From Jaminaea rosea (lineage: Eukaryota > Basidiomycota > Exobasidiomycetes > Microstromatales), in contig NW_020289986.1 of the NCBI RefSeq assembly GCF_003144245.1, positions 186,001 through 250,000 on the forward strand: a DNA stretch of 64,000 bases, given 5' to 3'. The notes beneath the pieces were generated by a model, which saw nothing but the letters and a program-made list of their open reading frames with translations, was not told the DNA's origin and searched no databases. This document shows positions 27,901-37,832 of this stretch, in pieces. Made by a program: the position numbers and the translations under genes. The stretch's first letter is position 1; each line of letters opens with the position of its first letter.

Positions 27901-29707
27901 GCGGCCGTTCCGAGGGATCGAAGGCGAATGCGCGAGACATCTCCCACTCGAGCTCACGGCCAACCATAGCCTTGATGAAGTAGTGCATCTGCTCCGGCGT
28001 AAGAGCGCTGTCTGCCAGCCAGCGGTTGGCGCCCTTCTCGACCTTCTTTCGCTTTACTCTACGTCGTCGCCGGGCTTCTTTCGCTGATCTTGCGACGGAG
28101 CGAGTTGAGGCTGCGGGCGTACGAGTGGTGATCATGACCGGTCCCTCTGTCTGCTCGTCCTCGTCCTGATCCTCCTCGTCCTCGTCATCTTCGTCCTCTT
28201 CGTCTTCCTCCTCTAACTCATCCTCATCCTCCGAGCTCGACTGGAAGGCCGGCTCCATATCAGCAAGCATGACAGCCAGCTTTTCAGGGTCCGTGGACTG
28301 CTTCGCGGTCTTGCCAGTGGGCGTTCGAGTGCCCTCGTCCTCTCCTATGTCTTCGTGCGTGACTCTCTGCATGGCTCTGACGGAGACCGAGTCATCGGGC
28401 ACGATGGCGGATTCGGACTCGTCGTACTCCGTGCCGTAGGCGACGGACAAGTCGGGCACGTACGAGCTCGCCGAGCTCGAAGGCTCGGAACGATGGCTAC
28501 TGCTGACCGTGCTCGCCGCAGTGGAACCACCGGCTCCGGCCGCACCGGTATCGCCAAGTTGAAGGAGGAGGCGATCGACATCCGAGCGACGAGCGGCTGC
28601 ACGAGATGCCGTGCTTCCCGCTGTGCTGCCACGCTCAGACTCTGCATCGTAGAAGTCGGCGGTGGTGGTGCTACGACCTGTCACTGTGCGAGAGATGGGA
28701 GGCTTAACAGCAGCGACGGCTGGGACAGCTACGGCCGCTGCGGCTGCACCGCGGGTGGGCGTCCTTCGCCCTGGTCCTTCAGACTCTGTGCTCGCATCAT
28801 CATCATCGTCGTCCTCTTCGTCGTCGTCGTCCTCCTCAGTGATATCGCTAGGTGCGTTGGAAGCTCTCTGCACGGGCGCGCCGACCTCACTGTAATCGTC
28901 CACCATTGGTGCCTCGCCCGTCCTCATCCAATCATTCTCGCCCGCTGCTCGACTGACCATCGACTCATCATCGTCATCGCTCCCATCCACATGTCGCTCA
29001 GCAATGCTCCAGCTGTCGACAAGTGAAGCTTCAACGCTGTGCGCGATGGAGTATCTTGCCGTGCTCTCTCGCTTGAGGTTGGCCTGCATGACGTCAGGCT
29101 GTCGCTCGACACCGTAGTCTTTGAGGACGACGTCGGGTGAAGCTGCGGATGGGGAGGATGAGCTAGAACCGAGCAGTTCGCTGGTCATGAGGGAGTTCGC
29201 TGTGCTGGAACGATGCGGTTTGCTGAAGGCATCGATGCCCAACGTCTCGCGTGGGCCTGCAAGACTGGCCCTGCCGACTGGGACGATGGAAGGGCTGCCC
29301 CTGCCAGATGCTGGCGAATCATTCTTCGCACCAGCTGTCGCGGTAGCAGTGTTGATTGACAGCTTCGGTGGCGTCTTCTTTCCCATATCCTCCCTCCTTC
29401 GCATGTTCCTTAATCTGCCCAGCAGGCCGCCCGATTTCGATGCCCGTCGAGGCTGCGCGGCATCTGGACGACGTGCGCCATTGCTTGGTGGAGGAGGGGG
29501 AGCTGCTGCTGTTTTCTTGCTGGGCTGCGTCTGCTTCTGAGCTGCGTCTGATCCTCGACGCCGCCTTGTCGATGTAGCGGCTGGTGCAGTCTCTGAGGCA
29601 GGCTGTCCTTCATCGCTGCTGCTCTCGTCGCTCATATCAATCTCGCTGATGTCGTCCTGATCGGCCGGGTCTACGAGGCGCAGCTTGCCTTTGTATTTGC
29701 GCGACAT
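24947..29707 (-). CDS. PX-domain protein with DUF3818 (Ypr097w-like)
   Basis: An intronless gene of 1586 residues starting 'MSRKYKGKLRLV' (29707); an in-frame Met at 29875 adds 56 leader-like residues. Residues 1-560 are disordered with long Asp/Glu runs (near residues 275-305 and 485-525). From about residue 570 comes the PX-associated domain ('LTPEQMHYFIKAMVGRELEWE', 'FPLLRFLYDSAFCMLP'). A PX domain follows at about 770-830 ('YILRLRRQFGHPSIFVIRSE'), likely to bind phosphoinositides. After a Ser-rich linker, the C-terminal DUF3818 region runs from about residue 1055 ('LQLRDWLRDTLSARG') to the end. This order matches the fungal family of yeast Ypr097w, linked to lipid droplets and ergosterol. 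Membrane-contact or sterol handling is inferred from the family only. Confidence 0.9.
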   Translation of the reverse strand: MSRKYKGKLRLVDPADQDDISEIDMSDESSSDEGQPASETAPAATSTRRRRGSDAAQKQTQPSKKTAAAPPPPPSNGARRPDAAQPRRASKSGGLLGRLRNMRRREDMGKKTPPKLSINTATATAGAKNDSPASGRGSPSIVPVGRASLAGPRETLGIDAFSKPHRSSTANSLMTSELLGSSSSSPSAASPDVVLKDYGVERQPDVMQANLKRESTARYSIAHSVEASLVDSWSIAERHVDGSDDDDESMVSRAAGENDWMRTGEAPMVDDYSEVGAPVQRASNAPSDITEEDDDDEEDDDDDDASTESEGPGRRTPTRGAAAAAVAVPAVAAVKPPISRTVTGRSTTTADFYDAESERGSTAGSTASRAAARRSDVDRLLLQLGDTGAAGAGGSTAASTVSSSHRSEPSSSASSYVPDLSVAYGTEYDESESAIVPDDSVSVRAMQRVTHEDIGEDEGTRTPTGKTAKQSTDPEKLAVMLADMEPAFQSSSEDEDELEEEDEEDEDDEDEEDQDEDEQTEGPVMITTRTPAASTRSVARSAKEARRRRRVKRKKVEKGANRWLADSALTPEQMHYFIKAMVGRELEWEMSRAFAFDPSERPPLLDSATSPSSPVASSSRPAREYDIFKKSKADTATLPKFPLLRFLYDSAFCMLPIFGHGTTTYAKRQKRAEAYWARGVAPLLRILQNRSFSHRVDRCGEGDGSAFSSEATSDVLKGAFARAAVRFITATINVGGKRDIKAGWPWPSAKLMKLPAFLPYRMPLAQQTRGAFEVDVVVMRPLGKEPSYILRLRRQFGHPSIFVIRSEAQFQEYAAALNEALPRACIKRPPPVEMAMVFGSSADAAAPASPKVRSPSEMGSSTAVGSTRSRPPLRSKLSSDSKNGLTGSQSKASNSPAEPEKHQQHRGLAGLFGSFGKSSGTSVAAASSKGEKEAAAAQRPTAGADRTLLELRENKRRSVLGSRSSLPLSPSSPTVDDDGSNVSSTRSSTLGPSAAGVGSKKGGTAAAAAAPSSSIASSSSTGGAGGLLLNMGKGVPKKAKPASLPPIDYNLRRLQLRDWLRDTLSARGAGHHHETREFLTAGFFTDKDLKSSTKAKIAANEEADRVSTKQREEVALSAGEEVLELRDQIESMWEECKHGQGFLQARAVFEKASSFSELPEDYQRLVSFLHLKVARFLLGTFVTGDESLSNLRRARSAFAAIPWKLLSLVLSEPTGVMVADLRRALTAPKFVSGMISILFDDDSRKVGQDLEELKRRLPSDYLRKIRRFVEATSDHTKRLIRDQAKRNGIPLVSAIERGSDEPLLEGKELARIIQATRGYVTFMETQPNFIDVEVEARINKDVALIIDLQAALRLYSARRDGQNLRELTRSETFRSALGHVVQPILDHLARQHHRKRGSKLKGALRLIEVRGFALLELLEALRTRVQDPAKSIDALTTFLDSHAHDTVGLLSHVASPLFTWLHNVARTVAEGSDDLAREWPLPVKKDGAAANPLSDDEALDNVRRLTERAWLARLRDMELASRWIAGDVEADLSVQVLGSGGGGEKTRTLPILPEEPKRPELDRKTFDGVLPGFRKALGRVLESRID

Positions 29708-30547
29708 CTCGCGTCGATGAATCTCCTGAGAGGCTAAGATTGGATGGTGGCGATGGATCACGGGAATGGGATGGTGAGAAGGAAGAAGGCGGTGCCCGTT
29801 GCCGTGAAGCTCGTCCAAGGGTCCCTCCTCTCCCTCGCCCTCCCATCTGACTCTCAATGTCGTTGGCTGCTGCAATCAGCCTTCGCTCTTTTCCTCCCCG
29901 CATGCCTTGCCTGGATTGCCTCGCCCTTCTCGCACAGACGCAGACAAAGACGCCGCGGGGGCTCCAGGCGAGTCAGTCGACTCACGAGCGAGAATCGAGA
30001 TCAAGGAGGGCCGACGACGCGGACCTGAACCGACCGACCAAGACCAAGACGAACTTTGAGACGAGGCATGCAATGGCGCTCAATATCGACGAGACGCAGC
30101 GAACGACGCAGCAAATGCGACGCAATGCCGCAACAGCTTCGACGCAGCAGAGCGTCAGAGCTAGCGTCTGCTGATAGGACAGCAGCAACATTGAAGCATC
30201 GCGACACCTCGTGATGCAAGAGACAGTGACATGGCGTCCCGTGCCAATCGCCACTGCCTGAATCGTCGTGAGTCACTAACCCCAGGCACCATTCATTGCC
30301 GCGAGCGGGCGGGCGGAGGCAGCGGCGGCAAGGTCAAATCAGGTCCGCCAACGACGCGAGACGAAACGACTCTCCGGCGGCCGGCTGCGCTGGTGGCTCG
30401 TGCGTTTCTTGATATCTTCCGCGGTTGGTCAATTCGTCCTTTGAACCACCTTGCGCGACTCTCACTCCGAGACGGCCAGCTTTAAGCAGGCGCAGAGAGG
30501 TACAGACATCATTCAGCGGATCGATCGCCTGGCAAGGCTGATCCGAG
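29708..30547. promoter_or_regulatory. Divergent promoter, PX gene / PON-like gene
   Basis: An 840-bp spacer between two divergent starts. Short overlapping frames on both strands look non-coding. It probably holds both promoters and 5' leaders; no specific box stands out. Confidence 0.5.
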
Positions 30548-32275
30548 ATGGCAAGCGTCCCGCTCCTCTTCTCTCTCCTCCTCTTGCCCATATCGTCCTT
30601 CTTCCTGTGGCTCCCCTGGTCCACACACGTCGCCTTCTTCCATCCACCTGAGCCATCCTCGTTTGCCTCGTCCGCATCTTCACACCTCAATCTCGACTCT
30701 TGCCGACCTCTCCCTTCGGGGCCGGAATGGTGCGCCGAACCAGTCATCCACAGTGCATCGCGCCTGGCCTACTTCCACTGCGATGACTCGCGGCCTTGGT
30801 GGGACCCACCGAGCCAGACGTGGGAAGCGCTACCGCAGGGCAAGAAGGGAGGATCAATTTGGGTTTGGGATCTCAAGGACTCGACAAGTCAGCCAAAGCA
30901 GCTCGAGCTTCACCAACCCACTTCTCGTCAAGGAGAGGTGATCCATCCTCTCTCCCTCTCCGTCGTCTCATCAAAGAACGATCCAGCAACAAACGTGCTG
31001 CTCGTCTCGAATCATCCCCATGCCCGCTCAGCGGGAGTGGTAGACGTGTACCGTCACGATGTAAACTTGTACCATGCGGTACAGTACGACCGAATCTCTG
31101 GTCATGCGCTCAAGTCAATGAATCCATACCGAATCGACGCGGTGAGGGAGCAATGGAGCTTGCCGGTGGAGGCGCCCAAGGATGTACGTGGAGAGGTAGC
31201 GAGCGACGATGAGCCCGCACCGTTGCCGCTGGGGCCGATGGAGGTGCCCAGCTTCATCTTTACAAGCTTGGCCACGCCCGAATGCGTAGCGGCAGGGCCT
31301 GAGGAGGAAGAGAAGGAACGAGGAGGCAAGATATCTTCAGCCGCGCCAGCTTGCCCACGGCGTCCCGGTCGCAGTACCTCTCCTTCGCTGCCTCAATACC
31401 TCCTGGACGTCCTGCCGCTCCCATCCTTCATCCGTTCCTCTTCCCCCTATTCCCCAAGCCCACCTCGCACCATCAGCCAATACGTCGCCCTCTCCCATTC
31501 GACGCGCCCGATATTTGACACGCTGGCCTCGCACCCGTCTGCTCCACCCCTCCTCCGAGCCTGGGACGGCGGAGGTGTTGCAGGCGGGAGCAACACGTCA
31601 CTGCCTCACATCTACGTCGGGGTCAACTCAGCAAAGATGGCCCTTCTCGAACAATGGGACCAACATTGGGTCAAAGGCCCAGCGGCAGGGGCTGAGCTAA
31701 TCCCGGATGGTAGGACGTACAGGGATGTCCTGGCCAGGTGGGGCAGCTTTGTAACTTTTTGGAGCGCGCCATTGCGTGGTTCTGGAGGTGAAGAAGATGG
31801 GGCTTCGGCGGGAGCACCCGTACTCGGGATGGATGTGGACTCGTTTGGGAGAGTGTGGACTGTTGGCCCATTGAGCATGGGGAGAGTAGTGAAGAGGATC
31901 GAGGAGCTCAGAAGGCGCCGTGGAGTCGAAGAGGAGGACAAGGACGATGCAGAGCTGAGCCCATCACCAGGCGCCCTAGTCCGTCAGACGACGTACGTTC
32001 ACCGACTAGGCGCGGCTATCGGCCATCCGTGGGAGGTAGAGCGTCTCGCCCGAGCCAAGAAGAGGGGCATCTGGCTGCCCAAACAGTTCTTCAGCACCGT
32101 CGTGTACAGGCTTGGCCTCACTTCACCAGCTGCTAGCGCAGGCTACCTCCCTGGAGCACCGACGGGCGTAGCGGTCGATGAGGAAGGGAGGAGGGTGATC
32201 ATCACCTCGAGCTGGGAGAGACGGGGAGCAGTCTGTGAGTTCAAAGAGGGCTGGGTCGAGGAGCAAGGAGAGTGA
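30548..32275 (+). CDS. Paraoxonase/arylesterase-like beta-propeller
   Basis: An intronless gene of 575 residues. Residues 1-30 form a signal anchor or signal peptide ('LLFSLLLLPISSFFLWLPW'), so the protein is secreted or faces the ER lumen or vacuole. The rest resembles serum paraoxonase-like six-bladed propellers. 'GGSIWVWDL' and 'VLLVSNHPHARSAGVVDVYRH' match the 'ILMMDL...FVVNHPE...VEIFKF' blade order of PON proteins, and 'SMNPYRIDAV' sits where PON has 'LPSVNDITAV'. The Asn/Asp residues that bind calcium in PON are not all evident, and a Ser/Pro-rich insertion of over 60 residues falls in the middle. Esterase or lactonase activity is therefore uncertain. An alternative is a strictosidine-synthase-like protein without activity. 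Confidence 0.65.
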   Translation: MASVPLLFSLLLLPISSFFLWLPWSTHVAFFHPPEPSSFASSASSHLNLDSCRPLPSGPEWCAEPVIHSASRLAYFHCDDSRPWWDPPSQTWEALPQGKKGGSIWVWDLKDSTSQPKQLELHQPTSRQGEVIHPLSLSVVSSKNDPATNVLLVSNHPHARSAGVVDVYRHDVNLYHAVQYDRISGHALKSMNPYRIDAVREQWSLPVEAPKDVRGEVASDDEPAPLPLGPMEVPSFIFTSLATPECVAAGPEEEEKERGGKISSAAPACPRRPGRSTSPSLPQYLLDVLPLPSFIRSSSPYSPSPPRTISQYVALSHSTRPIFDTLASHPSAPPLLRAWDGGGVAGGSNTSLPHIYVGVNSAKMALLEQWDQHWVKGPAAGAELIPDGRTYRDVLARWGSFVTFWSAPLRGSGGEEDGASAGAPVLGMDVDSFGRVWTVGPLSMGRVVKRIEELRRRRGVEEEDKDDAELSPSPGALVRQTTYVHRLGAAIGHPWEVERLARAKKRGIWLPKQFFSTVVYRLGLTSPAASAGYLPGAPTGVAVDEEGRRVIITSSWERRGAVCEFKEGWVEEQGE

Positions 32276-32549
32276 CGAGCGAAAGCGTGAAATTGTCCAT
32301 ATATTTGTCTTTTCGGGCTCGAATGATCATGATCTTGGTGAGTCTACTAGGTGAGGAGAGGCGAGGACAGGAGAGCGTGAAGGTGGGAGCGAGGACTCGA
32401 AGGATTGGTGAGATGTACAATGTGGGTCGGATGTGAGAGTAGAGTCGTTACATTGAGGTCGAGGGTAGTGTATCTCGGTTGTATGCCGCCGCGACGACGG
32501 TATGTACAGTGGTGTGAGGGACCAGGTCAAAGAGAAGTACGAGGAGCTC

Positions 32550-33902
32550 TCAGAGCTCGATGTCGCCTGGCGCGCGAATAGCGAGGGGCTTGCTACCAGC
32601 AGCGCTACGCGGGAGCCACGCCTCGACGATCTTGCCGAGGACTTCACGCCGACTCAACAAATCCAGCTGTGCCGGCAAGTCGTCTTGGCCAGCACCGTCA
32701 CGCTCCAGCATCGACGATCCGTCCAGAGGAAGCGGTGTAGCGAAACTCCTCTTGCTGCCACCGCCGAGGATGCTCTGGACCGCCGACCCAATGTCACCGA
32801 CCGCCCCTGTGATGCTCTTGATGACGTCTGCGAGCTGATTGGTAGGACACTCGACGGAGATGTTGCGGTTGACGGGGACGCTGACCCCGATGGAGAGAAC
32901 GGAGATGTGGGCGTCGATTGCTAGACGGACCTGCAGGGGGCGAAGTGGGGAGGGACGAGGAGCAGAGAGAGGTCAGTCACTGCTAGCGGGTAGAGGTGGT
33001 GCAGAAAGTAGGAGAGCTTGGTGTGGCGTACGTACATTGAGGTTACCCGACGCCTTCGAGCTGCTGCTAGGGTCTAACCCGCACGATGAGACGACGTCCT
33101 GAATCAAGGCCTCAGCCCCGTTCTGCAAGTTGATGCCCAGCGTGAATGGGAAGACGATCGTCGTGTTGTCGTTGGCCTTGATCTTCTGATCCTTGAGCGT
33201 GCCGTTGCCAATCTGTACATCATTAGGCAGATTCGCATCAAAGAGCTGCGCATTCAAATGCGTAATCGTCGCCGAGAAGCTGTTGGGGTTGGAGACGGCA
33301 AAGTTGACCGAGCCATTGGCCGTGAAGCTCGTCCCGCTCACATCGAAGTCCTGGGCAGTAGGCGGGTCGACGGAGAGGAGGGCAATGTTGGGTGGTCGGG
33401 CAAAGAGGACCACAAGGAGGATGACGGTGATGATGATGATGATCGTCCAGAGGACGATGCAGAAGATGGAGCGGAGCGCCCTGACGGGGACTGAGCGCTT
33501 GAAGAAGACGTGGCGGTCTTGCTGTGAGAAGATGGAGTTGCGGTTGGCATTTCCACGGCTGCCGTAGTTGGCGTAAGCGTCGGTGCTACCAGGCGTGGTG
33601 CCGCCACCTGGAGTGGCGGCCACGGCTGCCTTCTCGCTGTAGCCCTGTGCGCCGTGATCGCGAAGCGTGTCGTCTGCTGCGTCGTTGCCGCTCATGGAGT
33701 GCTGGTGTTGGTGGTTGGAAGGATAGTAGTTGTCCCGGTATTGCTCGCCTCCGCTCATTGGATATGCACCCGAAGACTGAGCGGCGTTGTAATAGTCGTC
33801 GTCGTAATATTGGCCGCCCTGATGAGGCGGCTGCCGTGTGGAGTAATCGTGGCTTCTGTAATCGCTCTGAGATTGGCGATTCCCTGAGAATGGGTAAGAC
33901 AT
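32550..33902 (-). CDS. LEA2-domain single-pass membrane protein
   Basis: Two exons on the minus strand, 33036-33902 and 32550-32930, with a 105-nt intron (GTACGT...CTGCAG) in phase 0, giving 415 residues. The N-terminal 140 residues are Tyr/Gln/Ser/Gly-rich and cytosolic-like, opening 'MSYPFSG'. One strong transmembrane helix follows at about 145-168 ('IVLWTIIIIITVILLVVLFA'). The C-terminal part has the LEA-2/Hin1-like beta fold: 'NGSVNFAVSNPNSFSATITHL', then 'FTLGINLQNG'. Related fungal proteins sit at the plasma membrane or vacuole with LEA2 outside the cytosol; the molecular role is not known. The last about 60 residues ('DDLPAQLDLLSRRE...') are not conserved in my memory of the family. 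Confidence 0.85.
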
Positions 33903-34368
33903 GATGGTAGGAAGGGAGGGAAAGAAGCACGATGATGGATCGGACGTCTGTGTTGAGAATAGCAGCAGCTCAAACGCACACCGAGATGCGTGAGTCGACG
34001 ACGATGCGTGCGTTGTGTGCGTTGCGTTTCGACGTCGTGGACGTTGAACGACGCAACGACGCCCAGCTGCCGGCCGGACGGCGACTTGAGAGCAAGCAGC
34101 AGCACAGCCGACAGACAGACAGACAGACGGGTGCAGCCAGGAGGCAGGCGGGGCGGTTGGGCAGGGCTCGAGCGGGGTGGTCAAGTCATCTCGAGAGGAG
34201 CCATCCATCGGACCGGAAGGGCAATCGCCGACGGAGACGGCCTAATCTAACTGAGTGGTGAGTGGATAGGAAGAAGCGGCCGGGAAAGGACGAGTTGAGA
34301 GTGGGGAAGATGACTCGCCCACCTTGTCCAACACCCAACACCTAGACATTCGATCAGAGATCGCAGCA
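33903..34368. promoter_or_regulatory. Divergent promoter, LEA2 gene / ARG4
   Basis: A 466-bp bidirectional promoter with no coding signal. It holds a short GACA tetranucleotide repeat at 34110-34128. Confidence 0.5.
34110..34128 (+). repeat. (GACA)n short repeat
   Basis: Four to five GACA units in the ARG4 upstream region; a simple repeat. Confidence 0.8.
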
Positions 34369-36085
34369 ATGGCATCACAAGACACGTTCCGCAAGGCCAA
34401 GCTATGGGGTGGCCGCTTCGAGTCGCAGACTGACCCTTGTGAGCACGAGGCAGCTTCTAGGAGCCGGACTATATGCTCCTCGACCGGACTTCGCCAGCTG
34501 ATAACGCTGCCTTCGTCCCGCATACAGTGATGCACAAATTCAACGAGTCCCTCTCCTACGACCGCGTCCTATGGAAGCATGATATCCGTGGCTCCATCGC
34601 CTATGCCAATGCGCAAGTAGCAACCAAGATCCTCACTCCCTCCGAGCGGGACCAGATCATCTCGGGATTGCAGCAGGTCGCAAAGGAGTGGGAGGCGGGC
34701 ACATTCGTCCCCGCTCCCGACGACGAGGACATCCATACTGCCAATGAGCGTAGATTGACAGAGCTGATTGGACCTGTGGCAGGGAAGCTGCACACCGGTA
34801 GAAGCAGGAACGATCAAGTTGCGACGGATGTGAGATTGTATGTCGAGGAGGAGACAAAGAAGATCGAGGAGATCCTCGTCGACTTGATCCAGGTGATGAC
34901 TGCCAGGGCAAAGGTCGAGGTTGACGCAGTGATGCCGGTGCGCAACAGCGACTGCAAGCAGACAGTCTAGCGTCGCTGACAAACTTGAGCTCACTCGCCA
35001 TCACGCAGGGCTACACCCACCTGCAACGCGCCCAGCCTATCCGTTGGTCGCACTTTCTCCTTTCCCATGCCTCCTCCCTCCTCACCGACCTCTCTCGTCT
35101 CCGTGACATGCGTCCACGCATCTCTGTCCTGCCCCTCGGCTCAGGACCATTGGCGGGCAATCCCTTCTCAGGATTGGACCGCCAGGCTATGGCCAATGAG
35201 CTCGGATTCAAGACCGTAGGCATGAACTCGATGCACAGCGTCTCCGACCGTGACTTCATTGTTGAGTTCCTCTTCTGGGCAAGCCTCACGATGATCCATA
35301 TCAGTAAGCTGGCGGAGGACCTCATCATCTACTCGACGAGCGAGTTTGGGTTTGTGCAGTTGAGTGATGCGTACAGGTGAGCAAGCGCGGAGCAGAGCAG
35401 CGACCGTCATCCGACTCACCACTCGCTTCACGTCGTCACCCGTGCCGCAGCACCGGCTCTTCCATCATGCCACAGAAGAAGAACCCTGACTCTCTTGAGC
35501 TCCTCCGCGGCAAGTCCGGACGTGTCTTCGGCCAAATGTCCGGCCTGATGATGACCATCAAGGGTATCCCAAGCACGTACAACAAGGACCTTCAGGAGGA
35601 CAAGGAACCCCTCTTCGATGCAGTCGACACCGTCTCGAGGTCATTGCAGATCGCCAATGGAGTCTTGGCTACGATGAACATCTTCCCGGAGAAGATGAGG
35701 GCGGCCCTCACGCCGGATATGCTTGCTACGGACCTTGCGGAGTACCTGGTTAGGAAGGGAGTGAGTAGCGTGCGCGGTGACGTGGACTTTGACAAGCCCT
35801 TGCTGACCGCCACCTCCCTGCCCTCATGCACAGATCCCCTTCCGCGAGACGCACCACATCTCCGGCTCAGCCGTACGCCTCTCAGAGCAGCGCAAGGTGC
35901 CCCTATCCTCGCTCACCCTCGCCGATCTCCAAACCCTCTCGCCCGCCTTTGAGGAGGACGTGCAGGCCGTCTGGTCCTTTGATGAGAGTGTTGAACGACG
36001 CGACGCGACGGGCGGGACGAGCAAGAGGGCTGTGCTGGAGCAGGTGGAGCGTATTCAGGGTGAGCTGGGCGCTGGGAAGGCGTAG
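34369..36085 (+). CDS. ARG4: Argininosuccinate lyase
   Basis: Five exons: 34369-34438, 34528-34937, 35009-35376, 35451-35760 and 35834-36085, giving 469 residues. The introns are 71-89 nt. The enzyme splits argininosuccinate into arginine and fumarate, the last step of arginine synthesis. Conserved blocks run straight across the splice junctions: '[19 protein letters not shown]' (exons 1-2), '[13 protein letters not shown]', '[13 protein letters not shown]' (exons 2-3), the fumarase/ASL signature '[12 protein letters not shown]' at about residues 285-296 (exons 3-4), and '[14 protein letters not shown]' (exons 4-5). The catalytic Ser in the 'GSS' loop and the His in 'YTHLQ' are present. Length and order match fungal Arg4, so all exon joins are well supported. 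It ends about 90 bp from the convergent RNase H2A gene. Confidence 0.97.
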
Positions 36086-36176
36086 AGCAGATGAGGAGGA
36101 GGGCAGCTGGGCTTTAAAAGGGAGAGGGTGCATAGAATTAAAGTCGATGGTCAAATGCAAGCAAAACACATTGTCA

Positions 36177-37832
36177 TCACAAGCCCAGCACTCCTGGCCC
36201 AATGCTGCGCAGACTTGAGCCTACCCTCGCAGAGCCACGCAGCGCATCATCGTCCGCCCTCCAGGTCAGGCGCAACAGATGGTCTTCCCTACTCGTCGCT
36301 GCGCTAGGACCAGCTGCTGCTGCGCCTCCGGCTCCTCCTGTGCTCCCCGCCTTGTTCGCTCCAGCTGCGCCCCCAGAAACAATGCTGAACGAACCCGGAG
36401 TCGCGGTGCTTGATGAACCTCCCTTCGCCTTTGTAAAGAAGCTGGTGATCTGAGCTGGCTCGTCTGCCCACTTGACGCGAAACCCCTTTGGCTGGCCAGG
36501 TGGCGGATTCAAAGAGCCAGTAGCGCTTAGCGCAGATGTCGTCAAAGTAGCAGGGCCGCCATCTGGCGTGTCTTCCTCTCCTTCTTCCTGCTTTGGCGCC
36601 TTGCTCGAGGCAGACCTTGATGCCCTCTTGCCACCTGCTGCGGCCTTCTTTGCCCCCGCAGCGCCTGGTGCTCTGACCCTCTCCTCCAGAAGCGTTTTCA
36701 CCGTCGCCCAGCTGAAGCGCACAATACCCGGCCAGCCAAAGACGGGGTCCAGCGTGCGATGCAGGTACGCAACCGTGTTTGGGTCCGAGGGGTAGCCTGA
36801 GCCAAAAGTGTGCCAGTGATCGCGAGAGGATATGGAATCGGAAGAGGTAGCGGCAAGGTCTGTAGGTGAAGGTCGCTTGCGTTTCTTGCTGGTTGGTGCA
36901 GCCTTCTTCGTGGGGGAGGGCGAGCGTGACGACGAAGCAGATGCCTGGCCCTGAAGCACCTCCCTCAGGGCGTCATCCTCATCTTCCTGAGTCTCGTTCT
37001 TTATCGCTCCCTCTTCTTCACCCTGCGGCCCCTCCACGTGCTCTGCATACCTCCAGTCCTCGACCCATCGGTCGCGCGTCACCTTTGCCGCAATCGAAGC
37101 CGCCCCTACGATTGGGTAAATGGCGTCGGCCTTGGAGCAGACGGTCCATTCTATGTGCTTGTATTTGGCCTGCGGGAAGTAGCTGCGAAGCGTTTTGGCG
37201 TATGTGGCGGGGTCGCCAACCGTGTCTACGAATATCTGAGAGCGAAAAGGCGAGAAGCGACGTTAGCTTAAGAAGAGAGACTCTTGGACAGTATGATGGC
37301 GCTCTCACCTCGGCTACATCCACACCTGCCTCCAGCACCCCCGAAATGAGCTGCACGGTCGCTTCAGTACTCTGCGCATTGAGGTTGTGCGGACGGCGTC
37401 GCAGCATTCCCGCTGAGATGTCTTGCGGGGACATGGACTGGGTTGCCCAGCCCAGGTTGTCCGGGTTGTCGATGAGCGCCGCAAGGAGGGCGTCTCTCCT
37501 TTCTGCTGTTAGGGCTTTTGAGTCTGCAAAGCCTACTGACTTGAGCGAGTCGGAGAAGCTTGCGGGACAGTAGGCTATGCCGTACACGAGCGGGCCTGCA
37601 AAGAGCGCATAGTTCAGATGAAAGTCACGAAAAATTCGTGCCGACGTGGCCGCTACATACCCAATACAGGCCCTCGTCCAGCCTCATCGACGCCGAGGAT
37701 ACAAGGCACGCCTCTCGCCTCCTTGGGAATAGCGCTGCGCCATGTGTATGAGCCAACTAGGGGCTGTGAGTGGACAGATGGTACGGGTGGCGTATCTGGG
37801 ACCAGAGTTGGCTGTGATTGGGATTGTGACAT
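36177..37832 (-). CDS. RNH201: RNase H2 catalytic subunit A
   Basis: Three exons on the minus strand: 37661-37832, 37309-37595 and 36177-37235 (introns 65 and 73 nt), giving 505 residues. The enzyme nicks RNA:DNA hybrids and removes ribonucleotides misincorporated in DNA. Catalytic blocks are present: 'GVDEAGRGPVLG' (joined over intron 1), 'FADSKALT', 'EIFVDTVGDP' (joined over intron 2), and 'IVGAASIAAKVTRDRW'. The core 'SGYPSDPNT', 'VFGWPGIVRFSW' block comes about 75 residues later than usual because of an acidic, Ser/Pro/Lys-rich insertion (residues about 222-288) containing a basic 'KKRKRPSP' NLS-like patch. A C-terminal extension of about 160 residues carries 'PAQITSFFTK', like a PCNA-binding motif, and ends in 'DHLLRLTWRADDDAL'. 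It is divergent from the adenosine deaminase-like gene. Confidence 0.95.
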
